From Pseudomonadota bacterium (GTDB taxonomy: Bacteria > Pseudomonadota > Gammaproteobacteria > Burkholderiales > Rhodocyclaceae), in the NCBI GenBank assembly GCA_009778425.1, contig WRJU01000251.1, positions 1 to 34,275 on the forward strand: a stretch of DNA of 34,275 nt. Direction: 5' to 3'. How positions within the stretch are numbered: the stretch's first letter is position 1; each line of letters begins with the position of its first letter. Below are positions 1 to 8,762 of the stretch, piece by piece. Position numbers and translations under genes: made by a program. Below the pieces are notes generated by a model. The model had not been told where the DNA came from and ran no database searches. It worked only from the letters and a program-made list of their open reading frames with translations.

Positions 1-1271
1 AATTCCCCGCGCAAGTCGTACACGGCGAATGTGCCGTCGCCGTTATCCTTGACGGCCACTGTCCCCGCTACCCATGTTCCAGCAGAAACAAGCAGGCCAG
101 TATGGACAGCCCAATTCCATAGGGCGCCGTAGGCAGCCTTGGATAGATTGCTTGCCCCGCTGGGAATGAAACCCTTTCGCGCCGTGGGCTGGGCATCTAA
201 TTCGGGCTTTCCGACAAGCACGCTTGCGTACCCGATGTAACCAGCCCCGTTGGCGTCGAAAACCTGCCACGTCATCCAGCTATTGTAGTCATCGTGCCAA
301 ATGGGGCCGATGTCTGTCGGCGGCAACGGATCGCCAGACTTGAGATATTCCGGCACCCAGATTGATGAGCCATCAAGAACGCGGCCATGATCATCGACAT
401 TGACACCGATATAATTGCCCGCAACCACACCCGTCCTGCCAGCAGACAGCACAAATTGAAGTGCCGTGCTGTCCAGCACAATTGGCGCAGGAGTGACCAG
501 TTGCCACATCGAGCCGCCGTGCGCGTCTCCCTCTTCAATGGCGAGAAACAGCCCCGGCGTAACTTTGCTGGATGTGTCCGCATCCGTCGCACGCGCCCAT
601 GCGCCAGCGGAGGCGATGTAGATGCCGTTTGAACTGGCATCTGACTGATCCTTGACCAGCACGCGGCTGCCTGGGGACAGCGCAACGCCATCGATGGCCT
701 GAAGGCCGCTCAGTGATACGGCTCCAGTTGTGGCCACCCGCGCTGAATCCTTGGCATCCTGTCGGTCGATCCTGTCTGTGATCTGACCAACCGCTACATC
801 CAGCAACTCATCCACGTACTGCCGGGTCGCTGTCACGATGCTCGGATCAATGATGAGTGTGACTGAATCTGCATTCGAGTTTTCAAAGATTTGACGGATA
901 AGGAGTTGCTTCCCCGCCCCAGACGCCATGATCGGCTTGAAGGATTCAGGGTATTTGCCAATAGCGAACAATTCGCCGTCCGAATCGAAGATGCCGACTT
1001 CGCGCACATAAAACCCACCCACTTCGTCCGGGATCGCCAACTCAGAAACAATCCAGGCTTTGTTTTTTTGGTGCTGATACAGCTCATTGATTTGCGCCCT
1101 GTAGACCTCATTTTCGAGCGCAACTTGCGTATTCGTCGGGCTGTAATACGCACCGTTCCGGCCGTCCCCAACGGCCATGTGGGTGAGTTGCACGGGGGGG
1201 CCGCCAGCCAGTGCTGCGGCTCGTTTCTGATGGCCCCGAACGGTTACGATGCTGAAAAAGTCCTGTGCCAT
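1..1271 (-). CDS. H: Tail fibre protein, P2 gpH-like (partial, runs off the left edge)
   Basis: I translated this frame by hand from ATG at 1271; it stays open for more than 420 codons to base 1 with no stop. The first ~150 residues, starting MAQDFFSIVTVRGHQKRAAA, match the N-terminal fibre domain that attaches P2-type side fibres to the baseplate. Residues ~185-290 look like a repeated fibre-shaft domain (SGLQAIDGVAL, GSRVLVKDQ, NGIYIAS). The last part, ending in AVYDLRGE, is the start of a tail-collar motif. The gene begins 9 nt after gpI, the standard P2 order I-H. The C-terminal receptor-binding part and any fibre chaperone lie outside the window. Role, from the family: host adsorption. 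Confidence 0.9.
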   Translation of the reverse strand, partial: MAQDFFSIVTVRGHQKRAAALAGGPPVQLTHMAVGDGRNGAYYSPTNTQVALENEVYRAQINELYQHQKNKAWIVSELAIPDEVGGFYVREVGIFDSDGELFAIGKYPESFKPIMASGAGKQLLIRQIFENSNADSVTLIIDPSIVTATRQYVDELLDVAVGQITDRIDRQDAKDSARVATTGAVSLSGLQAIDGVALSPGSRVLVKDQSDASSNGIYIASAGAWARATDADTSSKVTPGLFLAIEEGDAHGGSMWQLVTPAPIVLDSTALQFVLSAGRTGVVAGNYIGVNVDDHGRVLDGSSIWVPEYLKSGDPLPPTDIGPIWHDDYNSWMTWQVFDANGAGYIGYASVLVGKPELDAQPTARKGFIPSGASNLSKAAYGALWNWAVHTGLLVSAGTWVAGTVAVKDNGDGTFAVYDLRGE

Positions 1272-1280
1272 GAACGGCTC

Positions 1281-1919
1281 CTATACTGGATAGACGGTGA
1301 TTATTTCAAGGGACTGGATGCCGGTGCCGATCTTGGGAACACGGTCAAACTGCTCAATATCGGTCTGCACAAACGGCAGGATGGTGCAAATTTCGCCCCC
1401 GATCAGTGCCGCTCCGATGCTCGGCACAGGGCTGACGATGGCGAGCACGATTCGGATCGCATCCAGATGCGAGCGGACATTTTTTGCTTTGGTGATCAGT
1501 TCAACCGCGCGATCGATGCCTTGCCCGTAGAAATCTTCCGGGACACCTTGGTTGCTGACGAGGTCGACGCGGAAGTGGTAAGGCTCGCCGCCATACTCGA
1601 ACCACTCTTGGACATCGCATCCAAGCCTCAGCACATCGAGCGCATTTTCGACCGCCCAGCGTGTTCCCTTGTAGCGGTGCATGTCGATTGCCCTGTGCAG
1701 CAACCGGCGTTTATCAGCGTCGGTGTCGGCGTATTGCCAGCCCTCATCGAGCACGCTCCACTGCTCGGCCAGATAAGGCAGAACTGACGCATCAACCGAG
1801 TCGATCAGATACACGAGCAGCGGCGATAGATCGATGTGACCTACCCGCGCGGCAAGTTCGGCGATGACTTGACAGCGCGCATCCCTGGCCAGCGGCGGGA
1901 TAAGCAGCGGATCAGGCAT
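1281..1919 (-). CDS. I: Baseplate protein, P2 gpI-like
   Basis: A 212-aa protein with the typical look of phage tail protein I: an N-terminal alpha-helical region with SVDASVLPYLAEQWSVLDEG and a central MHRYKGTRWAVENAL segment, both diagnostic of the family. In P2 this protein joins the baseplate wedge and links it to the fibre. It starts at ATG 1919, overlapping the end of gpJ by 8 nt, and is followed directly by the fibre gene. The order W-J-I-H matches P2. No truncation is seen. Confidence 0.9.
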   Translation of the reverse strand: MPDPLLIPPLARDARCQVIAELAARVGHIDLSPLLVYLIDSVDASVLPYLAEQWSVLDEGWQYADTDADKRRLLHRAIDMHRYKGTRWAVENALDVLRLGCDVQEWFEYGGEPYHFRVDLVSNQGVPEDFYGQGIDRAVELITKAKNVRSHLDAIRIVLAIVSPVPSIGAALIGGEICTILPFVQTDIEQFDRVPKIGTGIQSLEIITVYPV

Positions 1920-3030
1920 CTGCTACCCCGGCAATCTCTATATTGACGGCAGTACAGCGCGCCCATTGGTGTCTGGCAACGATGATTTTTTCAGGTGCTG
2001 TAAGCTCAATGTCGTAGACGCCCGCCACCATGATGGCGGTCTCCACCTGCGCGGGAACGATGTCGCGCCCAAGACTGGCGGCGCGATTATCCGCAAATGC
2101 TTGTGCCGCTGCCCGCGCTGCATCCAGTGTGCTGGCGACGTCGGCGGTCTTATAGAGGGTGATCTGCGCGCTGATTTTATAATCGACCAACTCAGGAGTT
2201 TTGACAAATACATGGTCAGTGAACGGGCGGGCGCGCTTACCCGTAATTTTCGCGTCAATCAGTGCCAGCATGTCTGATCCTGGCAGACCTGTATCGAGCA
2301 GCGGATAGATATCGACCACCCCTCCGCTTGGCGACAGGATAGCTACGTCGCGGATGCTTTGATGAACAGCCTTCACCCGCGCAATGTAGGCGTCTTCACT
2401 TCCAGCGGTGGTTAATGTTTCTGGCGCGAGCATGATGCGTTCGCGCAGCCTGTCATCCGACTCGGCGTCCGCGCCGCCGGATGGGATCGTGATGTTTACA
2501 GCCTCAATATCGGCATCAGTCAGGGTATCAACCAGGTTATTGATCTGCCCAAGCCCCCAACCGTTGCCGATTGCGCCAGCCGTGTCACAGGTGGCAGGCA
2601 CATCGATGTTGGTTTGTCCAACAGGCAGGATGGCATCGATGTCAGTCTCGAAGCGCACCGCGCCGTCTCCGGAATCCACCCGCATTCCGGCGTGAACAAG
2701 CAGCGGAGACACCTGCGCGGCCTCTACCGAAAACCGCAGTACTGTGCGAGCTGGTTGCGCTGGCAGCCGTGTGACGCCCACGCCCTCACCGAGGTAATCA
2801 AGCATCGGAAAAACTGCGAAACGTGCGAGGCACTGCTTCGCGGTTTCCTGAATAGCAACGCGCACCAAGGTTTCGCGGTAGGCAATGACGTCGACCAGCA
2901 GCCGGTCGATCTGGGCCGGATAGAGTGTTTTGCCGGACAGTTTCTCGTACTGCGCGATGATTTCCGCCGTGATCGCCTGCGGGTCACGCTGGATGAAATC
3001 GGGATCAGGAAGGGAGGTCATTGCCGCCAT
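1912..3030 (-). CDS. J: Baseplate wedge protein, P2 gpJ-like
   Basis: About 372 aa. It belongs to the baseplate J family: residues after SLPDPDFIQRDP lead into the characteristic YPAQIDRLLVDVIAYRETLVR segment (split here: YPAQIDRLLVD then VIAYRETL), then a beta-rich core with SGGADAESDDRLRERI. The open frame extends further upstream, but that part lies inside gpW. ATG 3030 has GAAGG about 9 nt upstream. ATG 3021 overlaps the W stop as ATGA and is the alternative start. Role, from the family: the wedge subunit connecting hub and fibres of the contractile baseplate. Confidence 0.88.
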   Translation of the reverse strand: MAAMTSLPDPDFIQRDPQAITAEIIAQYEKLSGKTLYPAQIDRLLVDVIAYRETLVRVAIQETAKQCLARFAVFPMLDYLGEGVGVTRLPAQPARTVLRFSVEAAQVSPLLVHAGMRVDSGDGAVRFETDIDAILPVGQTNIDVPATCDTAGAIGNGWGLGQINNLVDTLTDADIEAVNITIPSGGADAESDDRLRERIMLAPETLTTAGSEDAYIARVKAVHQSIRDVAILSPSGGVVDIYPLLDTGLPGSDMLALIDAKITGKRARPFTDHVFVKTPELVDYKISAQITLYKTADVASTLDAARAAAQAFADNRAASLGRDIVPAQVETAIMVAGVYDIELTAPEKIIVARHQWARCTAVNIEIAGVADA

Positions 3031-3380
3031 AGGCTTACCTTCGTTTCTCGTTCGATGCCTGGGGAAACCTTCCAAACCACGCGCACGGCGACATGTGACC
3101 CATCGATGAATGGCTCCACGCGCACAAGGGCGCAGCGCGGCTCCCATTTCTTGATGGCCTCAACCGTTTCCCGTACCACATGCGGGATGGCCTGATCGAC
3201 AGGATGGTCGATGTATTTCCAGACGTTTGAGCCAAAGTCCGGGCGGTGCGGGTTACTGCCCTTCGGCGTGGCGAGGATGACGCGGATCGCCTGGTCAATG
3301 TCATCCAACGTTTCGACAACGCCGAAACTGCCCAGGGCAGGCTGCCAATGAACTGCGCGGATGTCTTGAAGGTTTGCCAT
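3018..3380 (-). CDS. W: Baseplate protein, P2 gpW / T4 gp25-like
   Basis: A 120-aa protein of the lysozyme-like gp25/gpW baseplate family. The motif ATPKGSNPHRPDFGSNVWKY is the family hallmark: the conserved R-x-x-FG before a helix. It forms the inner wedge core that clamps the sheath. The ATG at 3380 opens a new gene group: 54 nt separate it from gpV, and that gap holds a copy of the putative late-promoter motif (3413-3433). A short G-rich/C-rich hairpin lies at about 3382-3400 in its leader. Genes J, I and H follow with overlaps or near-overlaps, so W-J-I-H is probably one transcript. Confidence 0.9.
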   Translation of the reverse strand: MANLQDIRAVHWQPALGSFGVVETLDDIDQAIRVILATPKGSNPHRPDFGSNVWKYIDHPVDQAIPHVVRETVEAIKKWEPRCALVRVEPFIDGSHVAVRVVWKVSPGIERETKVSLWRQ

Positions 3381-3412
3381 ACGGGGGATGCTCGCACCCC
3401 CATTGCGCCAAC

Positions 3413-3433
3413 AATAGTAAAGGGCTTTAAGAC
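3413..3433 (-). promoter_or_regulatory. Putative late-promoter motif, copy 3 (before baseplate W)
   Basis: On the - strand this reads GTCTTAAAG, four variable bases, then TTTACTATT. It aligns without gaps to the copies at 14742-14762 and 23706-23726. It lies just after the gpV stop and 33 nt before the W start. The second half resembles a -10 box; no good -35 is present, as expected for an activator-dependent promoter. Its position matches Mu PP, a late promoter inside the tail genes. Promoter function is inference. Confidence 0.6.
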
Positions 3434-3434
3434 A

Positions 3435-4091
3435 TTACCCGACAGGCTGGCCGGTTTGACTGCCCCCTGACTGCACACCGCCGTGTTTGTGGCCAACAAG
3501 CGAGATGTTGCTGGCAATGACATCAACCGTTGTTTGCACCGTGCCGTAAATCATGGCGGATGCCCCGCCGCCTCCACCGCCATAACCCGTCAAGCCCTGT
3601 ATATAGGTAATACTGCCTTCCACCAGGACGTTGCCGGTGAACGTGGTCTCTGGGGCATCGACAGTCACTTTCTCCCCCGCCTTGACCGTAACCGTCGCCA
3701 CGGCATCGACATTGATGGTGACGATGCCGCCCTTCACGTTCAGGGCATGGCTTGCGCGGTCATACTCAAACTCAGCACCATCGGAAAAGACGCGGTGAAA
3801 CTTATCGCCGCTGGCCACTGGCGGCATGTCTGCATCGGAAAAAATCGCCCCTAACACCACGCCGTCTTCACCGTTCGGATCGAGCAGCACAGCGACGTGC
3901 TCGCCGATGTCAGGCAAGCAGTAGTGTTTGTCTTTAAGGGTTTTTTGCTGCAACACCGGCAGCATCGCAGTGCGCAAGTTGTCGAGGCTGCCAATCCGTA
4001 CCCGCACACGGCAGGTCTTTTCGTCGATGGCGGAAACCGTGCCAAACATCAAACAAGCGCAAGTTTCAGAGAGGGTTTTGTTTAATGGCAT
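3435..4091 (-). CDS. V: Baseplate central spike, P2 gpV-like
   Basis: 218 aa. An N-terminal OB-fold region (residues ~10-85, including GEHVAVLLDPNGEDGVVLG) is followed by a beta-helical stalk with repeating VxVxA strands (residues ~115-165), then a glycine run at 170-176. Near the C-terminus GHKHGG places H201 and H203 in the HxH arrangement that binds iron at the spike tip in P2 gpV and phi92-type spikes. The protein trimerises and punctures the outer membrane. It lies between gpD (hub) and the gap before gpW. Confidence 0.9.
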   Translation of the reverse strand: MPLNKTLSETCACLMFGTVSAIDEKTCRVRVRIGSLDNLRTAMLPVLQQKTLKDKHYCLPDIGEHVAVLLDPNGEDGVVLGAIFSDADMPPVASGDKFHRVFSDGAEFEYDRASHALNVKGGIVTINVDAVATVTVKAGEKVTVDAPETTFTGNVLVEGSITYIQGLTGYGGGGGGASAMIYGTVQTTVDVIASNISLVGHKHGGVQSGGSQTGQPVG

Positions 4092-4097
4092 ATCAGT

Positions 4098-5276
4098 TTA
4101 CCTTTTGGAGTTCGTCGTACCCACCGCGCCGACCTGCCCGTCGGACTGGATGCCGTAGACCTGTAACTTGCCGGGGGCGGCGGATTTCTTCTTCGCGCTT
4201 GATGCGGACTTGACGGTTTGCCCACGGGGGACGGGCATTTCGCGGGCAATCTCAAGCTCGGTCGTGTAGCCACTTGAGCGATCGAGCCTGTGGCGGGCAG
4301 ACTGCACTAAGTATTTGCCGTCCAGCCTGCCAAAGCCATCAATGCCGATCATCAGCCCCGCCACCAACGATGGGCTGCCGGGTACGGTAATCGTGCCTGT
4401 GGTTTGCTCCAGGTTGGCTTTTTTCAGCTTGGACTCGCCCTTGATCTGCGCGGTGGCCTTATCGCTGGCGCGCGCCGTTGTTTTGAGTGTGTCACTGCTA
4501 GTGCTTTTGCCGACCTCACCGATCTGTCCATCTGCCTTTACGCCGACAACCACGAGCGACTTCTTTTTTGGGTCGTGATGCTTGACCTCGGCGTCCTTGT
4601 AGACAAAGTTAATCTTGTCCGTGATGCGGATGTTCGTCAGGTCTTGTGGGACAAAATACTTCGCCGGGTCGCTTGCCAACAGCGCCGCGACTTCAGTAAA
4701 AACGAGCCGCTTGCCTGATACCTTAAAGGCATAGCCATATTCATCGGCAAGTTTGCTCAAAAAAGCCACGTCGTTTTCGCCGTATTGCGTGGCGCGGTCA
4801 ATGGGGATGTGGCGGATTTTTCCAGTCAGTGTAAAACCGTTTCGCTTGGCGACATGCTGCGCGATGGCTGCCAGCGTGGTTTTCTCGAAACCCATGCTGT
4901 TTCGGGTGCGCACTGGCTTTCCTGGCCAGCTTCCCAAACCACGGATGGAGACGGTGGACGGTGAGTCGGAAAACTCGACCTCGTCGATCTCGAACGTCCC
5001 ACAGGCGAGCAACGGTTCATTGTCGTAGCCCACCTTGAGCGTGAGCGCGTCGCCCTTGCCCGGATACCAAGAGCCGATCCAGCGCCCGTCCGTATCCTCA
5101 AGCTCTACCTCGATCTCATCTGATTGTCCTGTCAGGTAATCCGAGTAAGTGACCGAGATGACGTAAGGCATCAGATCATTTGTAATGTTCTTTTGGCCGT
5201 AGATGAGCCTGAACGCGGGACGCGGGACTGCCGCGATACCGTCAGGCGTGCTCGATGCGCCTGTCACTTCAGCCAC
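4098..5276 (-). CDS. D: Baseplate hub, P2 gpD / late control protein D family
   Basis: 392 aa, T4 gp27-like hub. Clear family signatures are an N-terminal beta domain with DEIEVELEDTDGRW, and the central GENDVAFLSKLADEYGYAF stretch. The C-terminal third contains GLMIGIDGFGRLDGKYLVQS, typical of the hub barrel. The last 40 residues are a Lys/Ser-rich tail. The start overlaps the end of gpX by 13 nt. Family role: a trimeric hub between tail tube and spike gpV. The old name 'late control' is historical and does not imply transcription control here. Confidence 0.9.
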   Translation of the reverse strand: MAEVTGASSTPDGIAAVPRPAFRLIYGQKNITNDLMPYVISVTYSDYLTGQSDEIEVELEDTDGRWIGSWYPGKGDALTLKVGYDNEPLLACGTFEIDEVEFSDSPSTVSIRGLGSWPGKPVRTRNSMGFEKTTLAAIAQHVAKRNGFTLTGKIRHIPIDRATQYGENDVAFLSKLADEYGYAFKVSGKRLVFTEVAALLASDPAKYFVPQDLTNIRITDKINFVYKDAEVKHHDPKKKSLVVVGVKADGQIGEVGKSTSSDTLKTTARASDKATAQIKGESKLKKANLEQTTGTITVPGSPSLVAGLMIGIDGFGRLDGKYLVQSARHRLDRSSGYTTELEIAREMPVPRGQTVKSASSAKKKSAAPGKLQVYGIQSDGQVGAVGTTNSKR

Positions 5277-5473
5277 GGCGGGGCCTCCTCGTAGAGATCA
5301 GCGCGTTCGATGATGGGGATGACAAGCCGCAGCCCGCCGCGCAATGTTGTGCTGATCGGCACGTTCGGGTTGGCAGCAATGATGGTCTCGTACAACAAGG
5401 CATCGCCGTAATACCGTTGCGCGAGTTGATCCCAGCGCTCGCCATCGGTAGTGACGTGTGTCAAGTACATCAT
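5264..5473 (-). CDS. X: Tail protein X (LysM-like), P2 gpX
   Basis: 69 aa, nearly all one LysM-like domain: TTDGERWDQLAQRYYGDALL then ETIIAANPNV and GLRLVIPII. This is the short tail protein X family, found next to U and D in P2-type tails. It is thought to bridge hub and tube or to touch peptidoglycan. It overlaps gpU by 4 nt (ATGA) and gpD by 13 nt, so the three are translated as a block. Confidence 0.9.
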   Translation of the reverse strand: MMYLTHVTTDGERWDQLAQRYYGDALLYETIIAANPNVPISTTLRGGLRLVIPIIERADLYEEAPPWLK

Positions 5474-6387
5474 GCGCTCCTTGTCACGAGCTTGGCGGCA
5501 GCTTTGCCTACACCGGATGAAACCGTGGTCATGGCGTCGCCAGCCGAGCCGAGCAGGCCGGAGGCGACTGAAATTTTGCCCGCCACGTTCGAGGCCGAGG
5601 CATTACTGAGCATGCCTACTGCGCCCTGCACGTCAAAGAGCGCGGTATTCCCGGCCCGGAGCACATCGGCAGCCATCGGCAGTTGATCGCGGATGCGCGA
5701 GAGGCTGGCGGGCAGATTCTCCAATGACCCGAGTGCGTCATTCAGGCTGCCGAGCAGCCCTGGCACACGATCCAGCGCGGCAAGCGGGTTGCTGGCAAGC
5801 CGCTGCACTGTGTTGAGCATGTCAGATGCCAGACTCAATGCGCTGCGCGCCTGCACAGCGAGACTTACCGCTGATCCGATGTTGTCCAAAAAACTCGGCG
5901 CACCTTGCAGGGTGGATTGCGCCTGAGTCACTGGCGGCATTGGCGCGGGTTCAGCAACGGCTTGCACTGGCGGATTTTCCGGCTGCACGGCGGGCGGCGG
6001 CAAAGGGTTTGCCGTGTCGCCCACGTATTCGCGCAAGCTGATGCTGGCTTCCAGCGCGGTGATCGTGCCGGTCGCGTCGGTTTGTTGCGCTGTCGAATTA
6101 ACATCTGCCAGGACAAACCAGCCCTTGTAGTCCCCGTTGCCGAGCACCAGCGCCATTGCCTGATGATTGGCCAGTGCCTCTTTTAGTTTGGCGAACTCGA
6201 CCTCTGGGTCGCAGAACAGGTGATGAAAGGCGAGCGTGATGGCGATTTCATCGAGCGCCAGCCCCGTGAATTGCAGCCGGGGCTTGCCCGCAATCATCGC
6301 GTGTTCGGCGTAGTTTGCCGCAAACTTGGAATCAAACCCGTCGAAGTAAATGAGATCGAACTGGATGTCGCCGAGGATCGCATACAT
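5470..6387 (-). CDS. U: Tail protein, P2 gpU-like with long C-terminal extension
   Basis: 305 aa. Residues ~1-135 are a P2 gpU-type domain (MYAILGDIQFDLI at the start, then LAFHHLFCDPEVE and VLGNGDYKGWFVL). P2 gpU is about 160 aa, so roughly 150 extra residues follow: a proline-rich linker (LPPPAVQPENPPVQ) and an Ala/Ser/Leu-rich helical region. Such extended U proteins occur in Mu-like phages with P2 tails. Family role: terminator or completion protein at one end of the tail tube. It starts 1 nt after the tape-measure stop. Confidence 0.82.
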   Translation of the reverse strand: MYAILGDIQFDLIYFDGFDSKFAANYAEHAMIAGKPRLQFTGLALDEIAITLAFHHLFCDPEVEFAKLKEALANHQAMALVLGNGDYKGWFVLADVNSTAQQTDATGTITALEASISLREYVGDTANPLPPPAVQPENPPVQAVAEPAPMPPVTQAQSTLQGAPSFLDNIGSAVSLAVQARSALSLASDMLNTVQRLASNPLAALDRVPGLLGSLNDALGSLENLPASLSRIRDQLPMAADVLRAGNTALFDVQGAVGMLSNASASNVAGKISVASGLLGSAGDAMTTVSSGVGKAAAKLVTRSA

Positions 6388-6388
6388 G

Positions 6389-8608
6389 TCAGTAGGCCGT
6401 CCGGGCTTGACGTGCGGCGACGCGCGCCATCATTTGTTCGAGTTCACGAAGCGAGAGTTTAATGGCTTCCGAGACTTGTTCTTTCACGCCTGCGCCGCCG
6501 CTCGTGAGGGTGATGGTTGGTGAAAATGTCACGTTCACGCCGCCGCATCCTTGTGATGCGTCGCGCCCTGCCGCGCCCGCCAGCCTACGGCCTGCGGCAG
6601 CGGCGGCAGCATCGCGAGCCATGTTCCCGGATGCGCGTGAGGCAAGGTCGCCAGACCGGTCGATGCCGATGGCTGCACCCTGGGCGATGTTGTCGCCGAA
6701 GCCCGCAAATACTTTCGAGGGCGAGGAGATGCCGAGCGTGTCTGTGAACCAGCCCTTGATGCTTTTTCCAAAACCGACAATGGCATCCTTTGCTGCCGTA
6801 AATTTCGCTTTAATGCCATCAACCAGGCCGCCTATCAGATTGGCCCCAAATTCAGTGAAGTTTTTTGGCAAATCGACCCCAAACCAGCCCAACACTGACG
6901 CAAACGCTTTGTAGAACAGCCCGATCGGGCTCCAGTTCAGGATAGCCTTGCAGACGCTGCCGATCCCTCCTGAAAACGTCGCTTTGACTTTTTCCCATAT
7001 CCCGCCAAAGAATTTTTTAATCGGCTCCCAATTTTTGTAAATCAGATAGGCCGCACCAGCAATGAGAGTGACTGCGATACCTATTGGGTTCATCAATAAC
7101 GCGCGGCTGAGAAACACGACGGCAGTGCGGGCGATTCCAAAGCCGCGCGTGAGCAAGCCCAAATCCTTGACGATCACCGAGCCCTTGCCGCCAAACAGTG
7201 AAAAACCTTTTTGAGCGGCTAACAGTCCCACGCCTAGTTTAATGACGTTGGCAATCAGTTCCGGATTTTTTTCCGCCCAGGATGCGAAGGATGAGACCAC
7301 GGGAACGAGGCTACCCATCAGGCTGTTGATCGAGGGCAGCAGCGCCGAACCGATGGTTACGCCCAGATCGCCCATTGTGTTCTTGAACTGCGCGAATTGC
7401 GCGGACGCGGTTTTGCTGCGCCGCGCGAAATCCGCATCTATCGTGCCTTGTGCTTCTGCACCGCCAAGAGAGTTTTTAAGCTTCTTGTACTCATCGATGT
7501 TTTGGCGCATCGCCATCATGTGGCTCACGGCCTGTGGGCTGGCGAAGATGTCCCGTAGGCCGAAGGCTTCCATGAGCGCCATCTGGGCTTCTTCGTTGTT
7601 GTCGCCTTCGGCCTTCTTCCACTGATCGGCGAACTGTGAACCCTTCTTCGCCAACAGCGCTTGAGCCAGTTCGACGGAAGCCTGATAGGCGTTCATGCCC
7701 TTTGAAGCCATTGCCTTCATGGAGGCTTCGTAGTCAACGCCCGCATCCGCGTAGGCTTTGATGATCGCCGGGGTGCCCATGTTCTTGATCCAGGCGTTCA
7801 TCGCCACGACGGCTTTGTCGGTAGAGCCGAAGGATTTTCTGCTCGCTTCCAGCGCCGCCACGACTTCGCCCACGGCATCCTGCCCGGTGACGCCTCTTTG
7901 CTTCAAAGCCCCCGCCAAATCCGGCATGACTTTGATGATGCTGCCCATATCGACCAAGCCCTTTCCGCCCTTGGCCATGCGCCCAAAGGCTTCCTTGATG
8001 CCATCGGTGGTCTCGATGCCCAGCGTCTCATGCAGGACAACCAGCACGTTGGACAGCTCCGCCATGTCCACGCGCTGGCTGGTGGCGGTTTTGCCGAGGA
8101 TTTCCGCAAACTCGCCAGCCCGCTCGCCCAGGCCGCCTGTGGCAAGCGTCTTCATGGCGGCAAGCATTTCATTGCGCCCCTGGTGGGTTTTCTGGGCAGC
8201 TTCGCGGGCGACGGCCCCGAGCTTTTCGGCTTGCGCGTCCGAGAGTTCGGCTGCAATGCCGATGTCGGAGATGGTGTCTTCGTAGTTGATCGCCGAATGG
8301 ATTGACTTCCCAATCGAAGCGCCAATTGCCGCTGGCCCGACCCATTTCGCAAGCAGGGATGACTGCTTGGCTTTCACTTTGTCGATAGCCGAACCAACCT
8401 CTTCGTAGCCGCGCGCCGTGCGACCGAGCGCCTGCGGAGCGAGTGTGCCAGCCTGTCTCTGGATGGTTGCGCCAAGGGCTTTATTCTTGGATTCGAGCGC
8501 ATCCAGCGGCTTACCGATGCGTCCGAATCGCTCGCGCAGTTTGTCGAGCGCTGCGAACGCCCCCCCGGCTGCTGCACCAATGACGACGCTTAACCCAAGC
8601 TCTGCCAT
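6389..8608 (-). CDS. Tail tape measure protein
   Basis: 739 aa, the largest gene in the window. The N-terminus (GLSVVIGAAAGGAFAALDKL) and long Ala/Lys-rich helices, with the segment MLAAMKTLATGGLG, fit the phage tail tape measure family (TIGR01760-like core). A hydrophobic stretch around residues 505-525 (NPIGIAVTLIAGAAYLIY) is the expected membrane-active segment. Gly-rich domains follow. The protein sets tail length and is ejected with DNA. It starts 4 nt after the end of the frameshifted chaperone reading frame, the usual order chaperones-tape measure. Confidence 0.92.
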   Translation of the reverse strand: MAELGLSVVIGAAAGGAFAALDKLRERFGRIGKPLDALESKNKALGATIQRQAGTLAPQALGRTARGYEEVGSAIDKVKAKQSSLLAKWVGPAAIGASIGKSIHSAINYEDTISDIGIAAELSDAQAEKLGAVAREAAQKTHQGRNEMLAAMKTLATGGLGERAGEFAEILGKTATSQRVDMAELSNVLVVLHETLGIETTDGIKEAFGRMAKGGKGLVDMGSIIKVMPDLAGALKQRGVTGQDAVGEVVAALEASRKSFGSTDKAVVAMNAWIKNMGTPAIIKAYADAGVDYEASMKAMASKGMNAYQASVELAQALLAKKGSQFADQWKKAEGDNNEEAQMALMEAFGLRDIFASPQAVSHMMAMRQNIDEYKKLKNSLGGAEAQGTIDADFARRSKTASAQFAQFKNTMGDLGVTIGSALLPSINSLMGSLVPVVSSFASWAEKNPELIANVIKLGVGLLAAQKGFSLFGGKGSVIVKDLGLLTRGFGIARTAVVFLSRALLMNPIGIAVTLIAGAAYLIYKNWEPIKKFFGGIWEKVKATFSGGIGSVCKAILNWSPIGLFYKAFASVLGWFGVDLPKNFTEFGANLIGGLVDGIKAKFTAAKDAIVGFGKSIKGWFTDTLGISSPSKVFAGFGDNIAQGAAIGIDRSGDLASRASGNMARDAAAAAAGRRLAGAAGRDASQGCGGVNVTFSPTITLTSGGAGVKEQVSEAIKLSLRELEQMMARVAARQARTAY

Positions 8609-8612
8609 TTAT

Positions 8613-8762
8613 CTACCCGCCTGCTGTGCCGTTCTTCTCATGCTCGATCTGTTCCTGGGCCTGTTCGCACCATTTGCGCAAATCATCGACATCAAACGCA
8701 TCGATCTCACTGGGCTGGAAGCCGAACCACCTCGCCAGCAGCCCCATCATCGGCCACAGGTT
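8613..8762 (-). CDS. E': Tail assembly chaperone extension E', reached by frameshift from E
   Basis: 49 codons in a different frame from gene E. They include RWFGFQPSEIDAFDVDDL, the recognisable P2 gpE' / GpE domain. An independent ATG exists at 8822, but no ribosome-binding site is evident. The natural route is a shift from gene E at a run of seven A (8767-8761 on the - strand). The E frame reads CGA AAA AAA; moving to this frame needs -2 or +1. The E-E' product would be about 133 aa. Mu uses a -2 shift in the equivalent genes, whereas P2 uses -1. Function, from the family: a chaperone that coats the tape measure during tail assembly. Confidence 0.82.
   Translation of the reverse strand, partial: NLWPMMGLLARWFGFQPSEIDAFDVDDLRKWCEQAQEQIEHEKNGTAGG

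Noticed and set aside
891..1787. + strand open frame of 298 codons
   Set aside because: It is antisense to the fibre and gpI genes. The fibre frame itself has no stop within the window, which is easy to miss.
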